DNA of 64,000 nucleotides from Ceratodon purpureus. Its lineage: Eukaryota > Streptophyta > Bryopsida > Pseudoditrichales > Ditrichaceae. How positions within the stretch are numbered: the first letter of the stretch is position 1; each line of letters starts with the position of its first letter. A program made the position numbers and the translations under genes. Below are positions 36,541 to 47,800 of the stretch, one piece after another. The notes below the pieces were generated by a model. It did not search any database, was not told where the DNA came from, and saw only the letters and a list, made by a program, of their open reading frames with translations. The stretch is from positions 19,214,596 through 19,278,595 of the forward strand of contig CM026422.1 in assembly GCA_014871385.1 (NCBI GenBank), read 5' to 3'.

Positions 36541-38222
36541 CTCAGCTGGAGGCATGAGTGCAGTTTGGACAGGCGAGGCAGAGTTCTCTCGGGCGGAGCC
36601 AATGAGGTGCAGGCTCCGTAGGAAGTTACTGTGCGTGAGACGACTTCTACCCCCCCATCCCGTGAGCAATGGCTCTGTGCTGACGTGGAAATTCAAGGAA
36701 TTGGTCGGGTTGACAGGTGTTCAGCTGGAGTGGAGTCTTAGGGGGCACCCAGGAGGGCAACATGTGTGGGGCAGGTTTTCCAATGTTCATGTCTGACCCG
36801 AGGTTCCTCGGGCTATGAGATGATAGGATGAATCTTTGGGGGTGGGTATTAGCAGTGGGCGGGTATCTGAGGTTCATAGAGGGAAGTAATGAGAGACGGT
36901 CTCTAAGGACCACATTCGGTGGCAGTACCGAGAGTAGTGAAGTGATATTTAATGTAGCTGCACATTTGAGGAAAAATCAGAGATTGACAACACTGAGAGA
37001 CACTGATCACTGCACAGGAAACACACCTAGACTTGACAATGAAACGTAGTGTACAAAGAGAGTGGGATGGAACAGATATGGTGTGAGCACTGTCGAGTCC
37101 AATGTCACGCAAAGGGTCGTCACATGAGAAAGTGGAAGAAGATATGAATGCAATGCATGCAGGAAGGCAAGGAAGCATATTAAACAAAGGAAGGAATTCA
37201 AAAGGCAGTAGGATCACAAGCATTTATTCCCAAGAAGCGGCAGCCCTTACAAACGTGAGATTACTTGATCTAGCTCGGTAAAGGGACAGAAGGCCACAAC
37301 CATGTGTGCAGCAATCAGCCGCGATGGGAATCCAAAATGACGCACTGTGATGTGCTACCCACTGTCGCCAAAAAAATCGGGCCACTGAGGTGGTGATGTG
37401 TGTTCGGACTTAGCACAATTGTCCAAAACGAGGTACAAGCCATATGTCTGTATGTACACTACGAAACCGCTGTACTGGCTAGAGTCCTCCACTAAGAAAC
37501 CCTATGGCATCCATATCAAAAAGCCACAACGATAGAGAACCCGGGGAGTACACTCAAGGAAAAGAGGAATGTTCGCCACAACGTCAGCGACTCCATACAG
37601 CCGAGGACAGCTGCTAAGAAGGGGAAGCCCGCCGAACTTCGTAACTTCACCGCCGCCACGTCCGCCCGTCACAAATAAGGTGGTTGCGCTCAGTAGTCCA
37701 CGCCGAGGAGCCCTGGAAAGCCAGAAATGGTTCGGTGAGCGACCTAGGTTGCGCAAACAGAAGAATGACTAAAAAAAATAATGCAACAGACTATCGTGTC
37801 GGAGATGTGGTTTGCACAAGAGCTGACGAAGCAGGCCTTGAACTCTGGAGTAAGCAGGGGACGGTGGAAGGGATGTTTAGCATCTATGAGAAACGTGTGT
37901 CAACAAGGCGTGGCGTAGAGGAAGAGAGAGTGCAAGACGGCGTAACAGGAAAATTGAGGAGGGTTCAGGGCAAGAGATGCACCACGCGGCAAGGTCAGCT
38001 TGCAGAAGGAAAAGTACTAGAGAGAAGAGACACGAGCAGCGAGGAACAAGGTACAGTGAGGGAGACGTAGCAGGACTGGCTGGCAGCCGAGAAAAGCAAT
38101 GTGGGATGAAACGGAAGGCAATGTGGGATGGAGAACAGACATCGGGGACTGAAAGAAAACAGGAGAGGGAGGCGACAAGAGGGCGTTGGGAGAGATACTT
38201 ACACGACCTAGGTATACACGAA
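36541..38222. other. Spacer between LINE and unknown acidic gene
   Basis: No convincing exon. A mixed-composition sequence without recognised repeats. Confidence 0.5.
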
Positions 38223-39080
38223 TCAGTCGAACCCGTTTTGTGCGGGGGATGGCTGGCGATCGTAGAAGGCTCCACCCGCAAGTGAGGTCAAGTCGATCTT
38301 ACCCTCGGCATCGGAAAGGGCGTCAACTTGCGTACCTTCCTCACGAGGAGAACCCGCCATGGCGATGTCATGCACTCCTTCCCCGTAGCCAGGAGCGTCC
38401 ATGTCCATGTCTCCGAGGGTTTCTCCGTAGACGGAGGCCGCAGCATCAATGTCTTTGCCTCCTTCCCCGACAGAGTCAGAGACGTCCATGGCCACAGGCG
38501 TGTCGTCCAAGCTCAAGGCGTGGTCGTCTTCAGTTCTCTGTTCACCATGGTCATCAGGAGCGGCTGCCACCTGAGCATTTTCGACGACTGCCACAGAAGC
38601 TGGAACCGGGCCTGTAGGAGGCGATGGAGGAGGCGAGTCACACTTCGGGGGAGTGACATTGCCACAGTCCAGGGCGAGGGGGGAAATGTCGGAGTCACCG
38701 GGCTCCACTTCCAGGCTGCGAGGTGACAAGAGAGGCGACAGATTCGCAGGTTCCCAAAGTGACCGAGGGGAGGAATCGGAGGTCTCCCCATCCGCAGAAT
38801 CCTCCACGAGCAAAGGAAAAGCCGAGCAGCTACCGCGCACTGCGAGTGTAGAATCCAGCTCGTCGACAAACTCGGAGTAAGGGTAGCCAGCAACGTACCC
38901 CATCAGGCGTACCTCGCGGTAGCACTCATCTGTCCACTCGAAATTGCCTGAATCAGCCAGAACCTTCCCGAGGCAAGGGAGATTCGGCAACCATTTCTTC
39001 AAAGAGTTGGAGTTCTTCGCATTGCGGTTGAAGAAGACCACAGAAAGCCAGGCAAGGAGGGAACCCTTCTGGACATCCAT
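38223..39080 (-). CDS. Unknown acidic Ser/Pro-rich protein
   Basis: A 285-codon frame from ATG at 39,080 (good CCGCCATGG context) to TGA 38,223. The first 100 residues look folded (GSLLAWLSVVFFNRNAKNS, GNFEWTDECYREVRLMGY). The rest is acidic and Ser/Pro-rich (EVEPGDSDISPLALD, CDSPPPSPPTGPVP) with DMDMDAPGYGEG. A longer frame reaches 39,323 upstream but this ATG has the best context. The coding-like composition and length argue for a real gene or first exon. No family is recognised. Confidence 0.5.
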   Translation of the reverse strand: MDVQKGSLLAWLSVVFFNRNAKNSNSLKKWLPNLPCLGKVLADSGNFEWTDECYREVRLMGYVAGYPYSEFVDELDSTLAVRGSCSAFPLLVEDSADGETSDSSPRSLWEPANLSPLLSPRSLEVEPGDSDISPLALDCGNVTPPKCDSPPPSPPTGPVPASVAVVENAQVAAAPDDHGEQRTEDDHALSLDDTPVAMDVSDSVGEGGKDIDAAASVYGETLGDMDMDAPGYGEGVHDIAMAGSPREEGTQVDALSDAEGKIDLTSLAGGAFYDRQPSPAQNGFD

Positions 39081-39739
39081 GGCGGAGAGGAAACTGAACA
39101 GCAAGGGGCGGGGTAGAAGAAGGGGAAACAAAGAGCCGGAAACTGAACAGCAACGAATCCATTTAAAGAGAGAAGAATGGCTGCCTGTGAGGTGAGATGG
39201 ATGGAGCAGAGCTGCGAGACAAGCACGAACAAGACAGGGTAGGGTTGGAGGGGACATCGAGTTATGATGCGGATGGTCCGTGAACCTCAGCAGTGGGAAA
39301 TCAGCCAACATCCACGCCCTCACGCATCATCCTGGTTCTCCTACTTGTCAACTGTCACTGTGGAAAGTGATTTCCACGGTTGACACACCGGAATACTAAT
39401 TCCGGTAGGAAAATGATAAAAAAATTAAAAAATTTTATGTTAGAAACACGGAAGTACTAAGCCTATAAGTAAAACAACCGGTTAAGCCGGTCGGCTGAAT
39501 AAATAAGTGACCGGAAGGCCAGCCGGGTGAGATCCGGTCGTCTGCGATGGAGGAGAGACGGGTACAGTCCATATGACAGAGCCCTGACCCGGCAGACTTA
39601 AGGATAACCACCAAAAGGTACAACGCACACGGGGATAATGGCTGCAACCATTAAAACGCCGCCGGTCGCGACCGTCCAATGATGAGGGGCTACGACCGTC
39701 CGTCATGATGAGCTACGAACGGGTGGGCGCGAGGGCAGG

Positions 39740-39746
39740 TATAAAA
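39740..39746 (+). promoter_or_regulatory. TATA box
   Basis: TATAAAA at 39,740-39,746, followed about 25-30 bp later by a CT-rich start region (CTTCCTTTCTCTTTG). About 200 bp upstream of the ATG of the CCGG-rich ORF. Confidence 0.6.
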
Positions 39747-39948
39747 GGAGGAAGGACCGCCATGCTCTTCCTTTCTCTTTGTCATTTTGTGGCACGACGG
39801 GTCCTTGTGCTCTAAGGCGGTGGGCGCAGTTAGGGTTAGACGGTAAGAGAGAGACGGTGAGACGGAAGTGTTTCCGTTAGGCGAGAGATTGTGGTGAGGA
39901 TCGTGCGTGCAGGTGTTACCGGAGTGGCGGAGAGGAGGACTTAGCGGA

Positions 39949-41817
39949 ATGGGTAGGAAAGGGAAGGAACCGGCGGCGGAAGGACAGTCGTTCAGGGTAC
40001 AACGGGTCGTGCCGTTGATACCGACCGGCGAGAAGGAGAAGGAGCTCCTCCGGACCGCCTTAGAGTCTATGGGTTGTGAGGTCCTACTGGACAAGGCATG
40101 GGGTTGGAAGAATGCCCTTCCGGCTCAGGAGATCCTCGTCAAGAATCCCGAGCATCGAGGAACCATCCGGGGAGAGCCGGATAAGTGGACGGCACAACTC
40201 TGGAGGGAGACGTATGGGTTCAAGAACTCCGGCGGCGAGGTCTCGACGCCGGAGCCCCGGGACTTCGTACATCAGTACCTCAAGGGGACCGGAGACCCGA
40301 GAGAAGGATGGGGGCTGGATGACATTGCGGATCCGGAGGCCCGGAGAGTAGTAGGGTTTATGAACCCTATTTTCCATCCGGAAAAGCCCAAACGGATCAC
40401 CAACAAGTGGGCGTCCGTTTTCATTGGGGCCATGATCGGAGAATTCACGGTGGACTGGGGGGTCATGATGAAGACGATAGTCGACCGACAGGTGGCCAAT
40501 CTCCGGAAGACCAAGAAGCAGGCCACCTGCCTTCTGTCTTTCCTCATTCACCTCTACCGTACTAAGGGACTGTTGAGTGCTGAAGAGGTCCGGGAGTACG
40601 ATGAGCTCTTAAGCTATCAGCAGTACGATGAGCCGGAAGAAGTGTCCGACCAGGACGACGAGGATGATGTTATTGAGGTCTCCCCCACGCCGGCTAAGAG
40701 ACCCCGTCCTAGCCCGGAAAAGGGACAGCCATCCGGATCACCTCGGACTCCCGCACCGGCCAAGCGAACCCTGAACACGGAGATCCAACAGCCCACCGGA
40801 CCACCGGAGCACACCGGAGATCCGTACCAGGACTTAGTTAACCTATCGGAGCAGGCAACGACATATGCCCGGTTCTTACAGTCGACTAGGAAGGCGGAGG
40901 GCCGGTTGGCTAGGGAGGTAATGATCCTTACGGGTTCGGACCGGTTGGAGGATTGCCTGAACATTCTTCGCAAGCACCGGGACTTGGCCGGTCTCCAGGA
41001 GAAGCACATGGACTGGCTGGCGAAGTACCGGGAGACGAATCGGAAGCTCGAGGAGGAGGTGCGTGATGCCCGGAAGGATTTCAATGACGCCCGTGACCGG
41101 GCAGTCGAGGCCATCCGGTCGGTCGCTGAGATCAAAGCCACTTTAGCTCTTCCGGTAGATGTGGCCAATCAGTGCGCCGTTTACCAGGCTTTCCTGACCC
41201 GTCAACCGGATCCGACTACGAAGAATATTATAAAGTTCATGCACGACCGGACACAGGTGATGAGGGACACATGGATGATGATGAAGAACCTGGTGGACAT
41301 CCTCGGTTACGCAGAGGCCGGTCCGTCATCAGGGCCACCGGCAAATCAAGAGGATCCCAGACCACCATCCCCAGCCAGGGAACCGGCACCGGTGCCACCT
41401 CCAGCCTCTCCGATACGGTCGGCCATCCGGCCCGCCCAACAGGAGATAGGACACCCGCTGGAGGATCCTATTCCGGACACCTTGAGCAGTCTGCACACTC
41501 TACCCAACTTGGATGGAGTCGAGACTGTTAACCCCGGAAACATTCCCTTGGAACCGGACCAGAGACCACCACCGTCAGATTTTATACCGGTACAGGGATC
41601 TTCGGAAACGCTCCAGGTGGATCTCAGCGCAGTTCCGGTGGCGGTACGATCTCCATCCCCGGCAGCTCAAGCAGAACGATCCCGGAAGTCCAGTGAGCCG
41701 TCAGCATCTGCGGCTCCGGAAGAAGACCCCCCGTTGAAGAAACTGAAGCGGGTACAGAAGAAGGAACGGTTGGACGGAACCCGGCACAGTCCCCGGCTCG
41801 ATAAGCACAAGGAGTAG
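39949..41817 (+). CDS. Unknown 622-residue coiled-coil protein of the CCGG-rich segment
   Basis: An uninterrupted ORF from ATG 39,949 (MGRKGKEPAAEGQSF; an upstream in-frame GTG would add 14 residues) to TAG 41,815-41,817. Residues 1-210 look folded (ALESMGCEVLLDKAWGWKNA, WASVFIGAMIGEFTVDWGVM, LLSFLIHLYRTKGLLSAEEV). Residues 215-270 are acidic then Pro/basic. Residues 275-450 are a likely coiled coil (EETNRKLEEEV-type heptads, DARKDFNDARDRAVEAIRSV). The tail is Pro/Ser-rich ending in basic LKKLKRVQKKERLDG. Codons favour CCG, CGG and GGA. The layout resembles structural proteins of repetitive plant elements, but no zinc knuckle or enzyme is present. Function unknown. Confidence 0.6.
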   Translation: MGRKGKEPAAEGQSFRVQRVVPLIPTGEKEKELLRTALESMGCEVLLDKAWGWKNALPAQEILVKNPEHRGTIRGEPDKWTAQLWRETYGFKNSGGEVSTPEPRDFVHQYLKGTGDPREGWGLDDIADPEARRVVGFMNPIFHPEKPKRITNKWASVFIGAMIGEFTVDWGVMMKTIVDRQVANLRKTKKQATCLLSFLIHLYRTKGLLSAEEVREYDELLSYQQYDEPEEVSDQDDEDDVIEVSPTPAKRPRPSPEKGQPSGSPRTPAPAKRTLNTEIQQPTGPPEHTGDPYQDLVNLSEQATTYARFLQSTRKAEGRLAREVMILTGSDRLEDCLNILRKHRDLAGLQEKHMDWLAKYRETNRKLEEEVRDARKDFNDARDRAVEAIRSVAEIKATLALPVDVANQCAVYQAFLTRQPDPTTKNIIKFMHDRTQVMRDTWMMMKNLVDILGYAEAGPSSGPPANQEDPRPPSPAREPAPVPPPASPIRSAIRPAQQEIGHPLEDPIPDTLSSLHTLPNLDGVETVNPGNIPLEPDQRPPPSDFIPVQGSSETLQVDLSAVPVAVRSPSPAAQAERSRKSSEPSASAAPEEDPPLKKLKRVQKKERLDGTRHSPRLDKHKE

Positions 41818-43800
41818 GATTTTAGGATAAGGACCGGATAAAATGGCAGCGACTAACGATGGGGCTCCAGTGCACCCGGCTGCCAATCCGGATAGATAGC
41901 AGCAGTAACTAGGAATAGAAGGCGGCCACCGGTCCGGGATTTCCGGATCCAAGATCCGGAATTTCTGGATCTCGGTGGGCCACTTGGTCGCTTTAGGAAC
42001 CGATAGGTTTTAGTATTTAAGATAGACGTTTTTCCAAGGCGGGGGCCTTGTTTTTGTACGCCGTTTTGTTGTTGCAATTAAGAATATACTTTTTGATTTG
42101 TTGTGTCAACCGGCTGCTGACGGGTCCGTTGCCGTTTGGTTTGTGGTTCTATTGTCTTCAGTAGTGTTCCGGAGGAGTGTTGAACAGTAGGAAGGTCAGG
42201 AGAGCGCCCGGAGAGACTGGGGAGGTGTCAAGCGTCGAGTGTTGACGGTTTCCAGTCCCGGAAGGAGCCCGTAGGGAAGGAGAGACGTATTGCAGCAGGG
42301 CTGGTAGTCTCAAGGACACGGAGAGCCGTGTGTACACCGGGATCCGGAAACGGACCGGTCGCTTCCTGTAGATGGGATAAAAGCCGGATGTCCTACTGCG
42401 AACCAATCCGGAAGGGAGATAGTATAGTAGAATACCGTGCAGCCGTAAGGTGATGTCATTGTAGTATGATTTCCGTACTCGTAACCGGCACTGAGTAGTT
42501 ATCCGGACCGGTCCCTAGCCGTACGGAAGGATTATTACTCCACTTCTCGGGTGGTAGATAGGAACAGTGGGGTGTCCAGCCACTATAAGTCACGGGACGG
42601 TGGAAAATCCAGCCACTTGAAAGGATAGACGGATCAGTGGGAACCGGCCACTAGTCTAAAAAGCCGGAAGATAGGAACGAGGCAAAAACTACCGGATTTG
42701 TCCAACCGTCTGTGAGACGGCGTACGGTCGGACCCGGGTGGTGATTTCCGTTAAAATCTAAAAGGAAGAAAACTATAGGTCTTCGTGGGAACGAACACGG
42801 GGTGGTTTACTTTGGAGGGTATTTAGTGTGAATTAAGTGCCTTCCGGAGGAATACGGATACCACGTCGTGCTACAGTCACATGATTGGAGAAATAGGGTT
42901 TAGGGGTCACTTCCCTGGCAGGTTTGATAGAGCGGAGCATCTTGAGGGGACTGCAGATGGATTCGATGTATGATTCCGGGAGGTTAAAATCGCGAGACAA
43001 GACATCTTGGACAGCGGTGGGGATTGGCAGGACTGCATGAAGAATACAACCGGGTGGGATTCGAGTAGGCCCCGATGGGAACGAAGGAGGACTGCACAGA
43101 GCCACAACAGGGAGGGTACCCACTGCCATCAGAGAATTCCTAGAGGGCTTGGGCAACGGGAGGAGGTCCTAGAGCTCACGTTCAGGCGTGAAGGTTTTAA
43201 GACGGCCTTAGCGACCTGAAGAGCATACGTAAAAGAGAATGCAAGGGCGAGAAGGGGGCATACCTATGTTCAGGAGGTACAGAGCGATGATGAGCCGTTG
43301 AGGATGAGGCCGCCTTGGACTCCACATAAGAAGGCGACGTCAGATGTCATGCTGAGAGCAACTGGATGACAGAGGGCTGGATGGCCTGACTGGGGGTGGT
43401 CGTGTCTTGTCACAGGGCAGTAGTGATCAAGCATCATGATGAGGTGCAGCCAAAAAAGTGACATGCGACGGACTAGGTAGCATGAGCGAGGTAGTGGTCA
43501 ACGTCAACAGTGCTTTAGTCAGACTGATGTGGATGAACAGATGGGAGAGCACGTCTCCATTCATCTGCGAGGGGTGAGATGAGACAGGCTACGGGCGACA
43601 GGGAGTAGGATGAGGGGCACACCCCCGAATGGGTTCCCGTATCACCAAGAACGAACGAAGGGAAATTAGAGGAGGACAGAGTCACTACAAAGGGACGCTC
43701 CAAAAAAAGGGATTGAGAGAAGAAAAAAATAAAAATAAAAACAAAGGGCAGGCAAATTAAAGGGAGACAGAATGAAGTCATGGTACGGGGTAATAGAACA
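41818..43800. other. Non-coding tail of the CCGG-rich segment and spacer
   Basis: CCGG-rich to about 42,740. Beyond that a short minus-strand frame (43,156-42,833, containing AVQDVLSRDFNLPESYIESI) has a protein-like look but no start or splice support. Nothing else recognised. Confidence 0.4.
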
Positions 43801-45140
43801 AAAGTCGAGATGGAAAGAAAAAGGAACTTAAAAAAACAAAAGGAAGAAAGAGAAAATAGAGGAGCAGGAAATTAGTCCCGGGTGCAAGGAAAAAACCAAA
43901 CAAAACTGAGAGCGAAATAAGAGGAGGAGAGAATCAGGAAGGAGGGACCAAAACCCAAGGGGCGACATGGAAAGAAAAAGGAAAATTAAAAAACAAAAAG
44001 AAAGGAAAAGATTGGAGACCAGGACATTAGTCTTGGGGGAAGGGATAAAAGAGGGAAACACCCATAAAGGGAGGGGAAAAAGAGGCAGAGAGAATCAAGA
44101 AGGAGGGATGAAAAACGAAATGGCAAGATGGAAAAAAAAAGGAAATTAAAAAAACAAAAGGAAAAAAGAGAAAATGGAGGAGCAGGAAATTAGACCCGGG
44201 TGGAAGGAAAACCCGGGAACCATAAGAGAAGGGGGTCGAAATGAGGGAAAGAGAAAATGAGGAAGGAGGGGCCAAAACCCAAGGGGCGACATGGAAAGAA
44301 AAAGGAAAATTAAAAAACAAAAAGAAAGGAAAAGATTGGAGATCAGGACATTAGTCTTGGGGGAAGGGATAAAAGAGGGAAACACCCGTAAAGGGAGGGG
44401 AAAAAGAGGCAGAGAGAATCAAGAAGGAGGGATGAAAAACGAAATGGCAAGATGGAAAAAAAAAGGAAATTAAAAAAACAAAAGGAAAAAAGAGAAAATG
44501 GAGGAGCAGGAAATTAGACCCGGGTGGAAGGAAAACCCGGGAACCATAAGAGAAGGGGGTCGAAATGAGGGAAAGAGAAAATGAGGAAGGAGGGACCAAA
44601 ACCCAAGGGGCGACATGGAAATAAAAAAGAAAATTAAAAAACAAAAAGAAAGGAGAAGATTGGAGACCAGGACATTAGTCCCGGGGGAAGGGATAAAAGA
44701 GGGAAACACCCAAAAAGGGAGGGAAAAAAAAGGAAGATAGAATCAGGAAGGAGGGATGAAAAACGAAATGGAGAGATGAAAAAAATAAGGAGATTAAAAA
44801 AACAAGTGGGAGAAAGAGAAAATAGAGGAGCAGGAAATTAGTCCCGGGTGGAAGGAAAACAAGGAAAAAAGGGGGGGGGGGGGTCGAATTGAGGGTAAGA
44901 GAGAATCAGGAAGGAGGGACCAAAAACCGAAGTCCGATATGGAGAGGAAAAAGAAAATTAAAAAACAGAAGGAAAGGAAACTATTGAAGAGCGGGACAGT
45001 AGTCCCGGGGGAACGAATAAAAAGGAAACCCCGAATAAAAGAGGGAGAAAAGAGGAAGACAGAATCAAGGAGGGATAAGAAACGAAATGGCAAGAAGGAA
45101 AGAGAAGAACACGGGGAAATGGAGAGGAAAAAGAGAAATT
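43800..45140. repeat. Purine-rich satellite, period about 324 bp
   Basis: The landmark CCAAAACCCAAGGGGCGACA starts at about 43,948, 44,272 and 44,596, giving a period of 324 bp, with a decayed fourth copy near 44,920. Each unit is two related halves of about 162 bp (one with ACATTAGTCTTGGGGG, one with AAATTAGACCCGGGTGG). The plus strand is about 80% purine throughout. Poly-G runs at 44,871-44,883 and 45,299-45,318 lie within or beside it. Frames here are low-complexity artefacts. Confidence 0.9.
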
Positions 45141-45482
45141 AAGTGCACAGGAAGCAGAGAGAGGCTGATGACCTTTCAGTAGGAGTTACTACGAAGATGC
45201 ACCGAAGACCACAGAGAGGGAATTGAGACAGTACCGAAGGGGGAGGTTCAGCGGCTTTACTCATGTCTGGGGAAGAGGGAGGGGAGGAGGGAGGGGAGGT
45301 GGGGGGGGGGGGGGGGGGTGGGGGGGAGGTTGGGGGCAGGCGGTCGCCTATGACTTAGAAAACAGTGTACAAGGGAGAGAAATTGGCATGACAATTCCGG
45401 GGAGTGTACATGAGGGGCTCTGGGGAAGGGAGAGGCATTTAATATACAGAGCATGAAAATGATCCTGTACAAAGCGTAATAT

Positions 45483-46120
45483 TCAATCTAGAGTAACTTG
45501 GAAGACAAAGGTGTCTACCTGTGTAAACAATAGCGAGTCCCCGGTGCGTACCTCGTTCTTCCTGCAGAAGTCGGACCACCCACGTCCCAGAAAGCAGATG
45601 GTTTGGTTCTTTCGGCGGAGAACCTCAGAGTGTACTGCGAGTCGAGCAAGAGGCCCATCTAGGACATACCTGCGGTTGTCAAATTTGTCCACACCCATCG
45701 TGCGCCAGAACTTCGTTGGAACGTCCTGTAACAGAGGAGAGGTGAGGCACCGAATCTCAGAACAAGAGGGGGGGTCGAATGCAACATAAAATGCACCAAC
45801 ATGATGTCGCAGATCAATGTGCGAGCGAGGCCAGGGCCGGAGCGAGGGGTGGAGGGTGCAGTCGAAGTTACCATCTTCGTTGACTTGAATCCCGACGTGT
45901 GCGTTCGCCGCAGGGTCTTCCGAAACGACGGACGCTCTGACTTGGGCTGTACGACGGAGACAGCAAGGCATGAGGCGTCGACGTATTCAAAAATAAGGAG
46001 AGTGCCGACTTGTATGTTCAGGCCTTTTAGGAATCGACTCCACCCTGACCCGTATGTGGCGGGAGGGGAGGTGAAGCCCGCGCCGATCCAGCGGTGAAAG
46101 TTGATGGGAGGGTAGCTTGT
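45483..46120 (-). pseudogene. B3-domain gene, 3' part (cut off by element B)
   Basis: Exon 46,120-45,872 encodes the second half of a B3 domain (YGSGWSRFLKGLNIQVGT, LLIFEYVDASCLAVSVV), donor ATG/GTAACT. After an intron to 45,726, exon 45,725-45,483 encodes a second B3 domain: DVPTKFWRTMGVDKF, ICFLGRGWSDFCRKNEVRTG, DSLLFTQVDTFVFQV, stop. B3 is a plant DNA-binding domain of transcription factors such as REM, RAV and ARF. The first half of the first B3 domain lies beyond the transposon at 61.1-61.2 kb, so the gene is split by a 15-kb insertion. Confidence 0.8.
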
Positions 46121-46195
46121 ACGTGAGCGCAGAGCGCAGAGCGGAGAGCGGTGAGCGCAGATTTGGAGAGCGGAGAGCACAGAATGGGGGACAGA
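46117..46195. repeat. Left inverted terminus of element B
   Basis: TTGTACGT then GAGCGCA, GAGCGCA, GAGCGGA, GAGCGGT, GAGCGCA, an off-register unit, GAGCGGA, GAGCACA. Mirror of 61,056-61,115. Confidence 0.9.
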
Positions 46196-46827
46196 ACCTA
46201 AAAATAGCACTTTTTTTACTAAAAATAAATCATAAAATTAGAAGATTCGAATATTCTTAATTTATTTTTGGAAATTTACTAATTTTATTAATTTAATTGA
46301 CCCTATAACCGTGGACTAATTACAGTATTTTCATTGAATTTGTAGTTCGTTTTCTCTTTTCTTGGTGATTAATTTTTTAACGTGCACCAATTACTATGCT
46401 CCAGCTCCTTCTTACTAGTTCAGGCATACAGTAATTCCCCTTATCTCCTTAAATTTATATGCAAATTACTACTTAAAATGTATTGGTATTGAACCTTTGA
46501 ACAGGGATCAAGTAACATTTAATTTCGTAACATTTTCTTAACATTGGTAGAATTCATCCACCATAGTCTACACGCCTTTCTCCTTTTTTTTATTTTCTTT
46601 TAATTTTTTTGAAATTTGTCTTGTATTTTTTATAAAATTTTCTTTATTCTATCTATCTTGTTAGAGGGGTCAAAAGCCTCCTTTCATTTAATTCTCTCCT
46701 TCATTTTATTTTCACAATCATTTTATTTTCACATTCAATTTGTTAATCTTCTTCATAATATTTTCAACCTTCATTTTAAATATTGCTATTCTTTTCTTTA
46801 ATCTTTTTAATTTCAATTTATATAAAT

Positions 46828-46864
<37 letters not shown>
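46828..46864. repeat. Poly-T tract
   Basis: About 37 consecutive T residues in the AT-rich left subterminal part of element B. Non-coding from 46,200 to 47,090. Confidence 0.95.
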
Positions 46865-47092
46865 CATTCTTTAATTTAAAAAAAAAAATTTAAATGCTAA
46901 ATGACCTCTGCTAAACCTTCATCTTTTTCCATTCGGTTTAAGAGGATGACAACTTCTCAATGAATGAATAGCCGATTTTCAAGGGCGCCAAGCATCTTCT
47001 TCGCGGATATTTAAGATAAGAGTAGGGAATGTCTCTGCCTCTTTTGTGTTGGTGTTATGTGAAGCTCTTTTCCGTAGTGCGGGACAGCAGCT

Positions 47093-47545
47093 ATGGAAGA
47101 CGTCAGAGATATTGTTGTTTCACTTGCTGACGATGTTTGTCCATTTGAACCATATGTTGAGGTGGAGGACGAAGAAGAGGTGATGGCCAACAGCCAAGGG
47201 CGTCCTTCGACAACGGATGTTGACGTCCAACCGGATGTAAGAGCTGACCCTCCACGTTCAGAAAATTCGGATGAAATCATAGTGCTAGAGAAGGACGCAG
47301 ATGTGCCTTTGCAACCACATGCATACTCGAAGGTTGGAAAGATCCCAAGGGGAACCTATTCCAGGGAATCAGTTAATCGGAGGCGGGGAGGTGGGCCATT
47401 GCTGAAACGATCATACCAAGGACATTTGCCAAGTGTGGGAACGAAAGTGAATGCGAATGTAGTTTGTCCTGTAGTACAGTCAGCGGCTGGCAGTCCTGCT
47501 GATCGTGTAGTGGGCAACCCTAAACGTGTTAGGTTCGAAGATTGA
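47093..47545 (+). CDS. Small acidic protein of element B, unknown
   Basis: 150 codons from ATG (MEDVRDIVVSLADDVCPF) to TGA. Acidic N-terminal half (VEVEDEEEVMAN), then a basic part with NRRRGGGPLLKRSY and a PKRVRFED end. No intron needed. It lies between the left terminus and the 3' end of the transposase, on the opposite strand. Possibly an accessory transposition factor; no family recognised. Confidence 0.5.
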   Translation: MEDVRDIVVSLADDVCPFEPYVEVEDEEEVMANSQGRPSTTDVDVQPDVRADPPRSENSDEIIVLEKDADVPLQPHAYSKVGKIPRGTYSRESVNRRRGGGPLLKRSYQGHLPSVGTKVNANVVCPVVQSAAGSPADRVVGNPKRVRFED

Positions 47546-47800
47546 GACATCTAATAACAAGTATATGTCATCTAGTTATAAAAGATACATGTCAGGGGAT
47601 ACGAAGTATATAGTGCACTTGTTCAAGATAGATTGTATTGAAATAGAATGCAATTAATGTGAACGACAAAGCCCTTAATATAATGAAAAAGTCAATACAG
47701 CTTCTATATTGCTGACTTAGTACATGGGATATTACTAAAATCATTCACTACGTGACAAATGGCCATTGTGGAAATGGCAGTTCTAAAGTAGGAGGGCTAC

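Larger units (their letters stand above)
39365..42800 (+). other. CCGG-saturated segment with a single long ORF (repeat-like, class unresolved)
   Basis: From about 39,370 to 42,740 the tetramer CCGG (mostly as CCGGA or ACCGG) occurs every 20-40 bp, in coding and non-coding parts alike, unlike DNA on either side. A TATA box and leader precede the single ORF, and an A/T-rich non-coding 3' part follows. It behaves like a discrete unit (mobile or recently acquired), but I found no clear direct or inverted terminal repeats, no reverse transcriptase, integrase or transposase. Confidence 0.5.

Noticed and set aside
39378-42113. 11-bp inverted repeat (CGGTTGACACA and its mirror) as ends of the CCGG-rich segment
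   Set aside because: A match this short is expected by chance in a stretch of this size, and CCGG enrichment extends beyond the right copy.
43828-45142. Phe/Ser-rich and Lys/Arg-rich proteins over the satellite
   Set aside because: Translated purine/pyrimidine satellite with no coding character.
45872-45971. Frameshift between the two B3 domains
   Set aside because: A good intron (GTAACT to TTACAG, 45,871-45,726) joins the two frames in phase 0.
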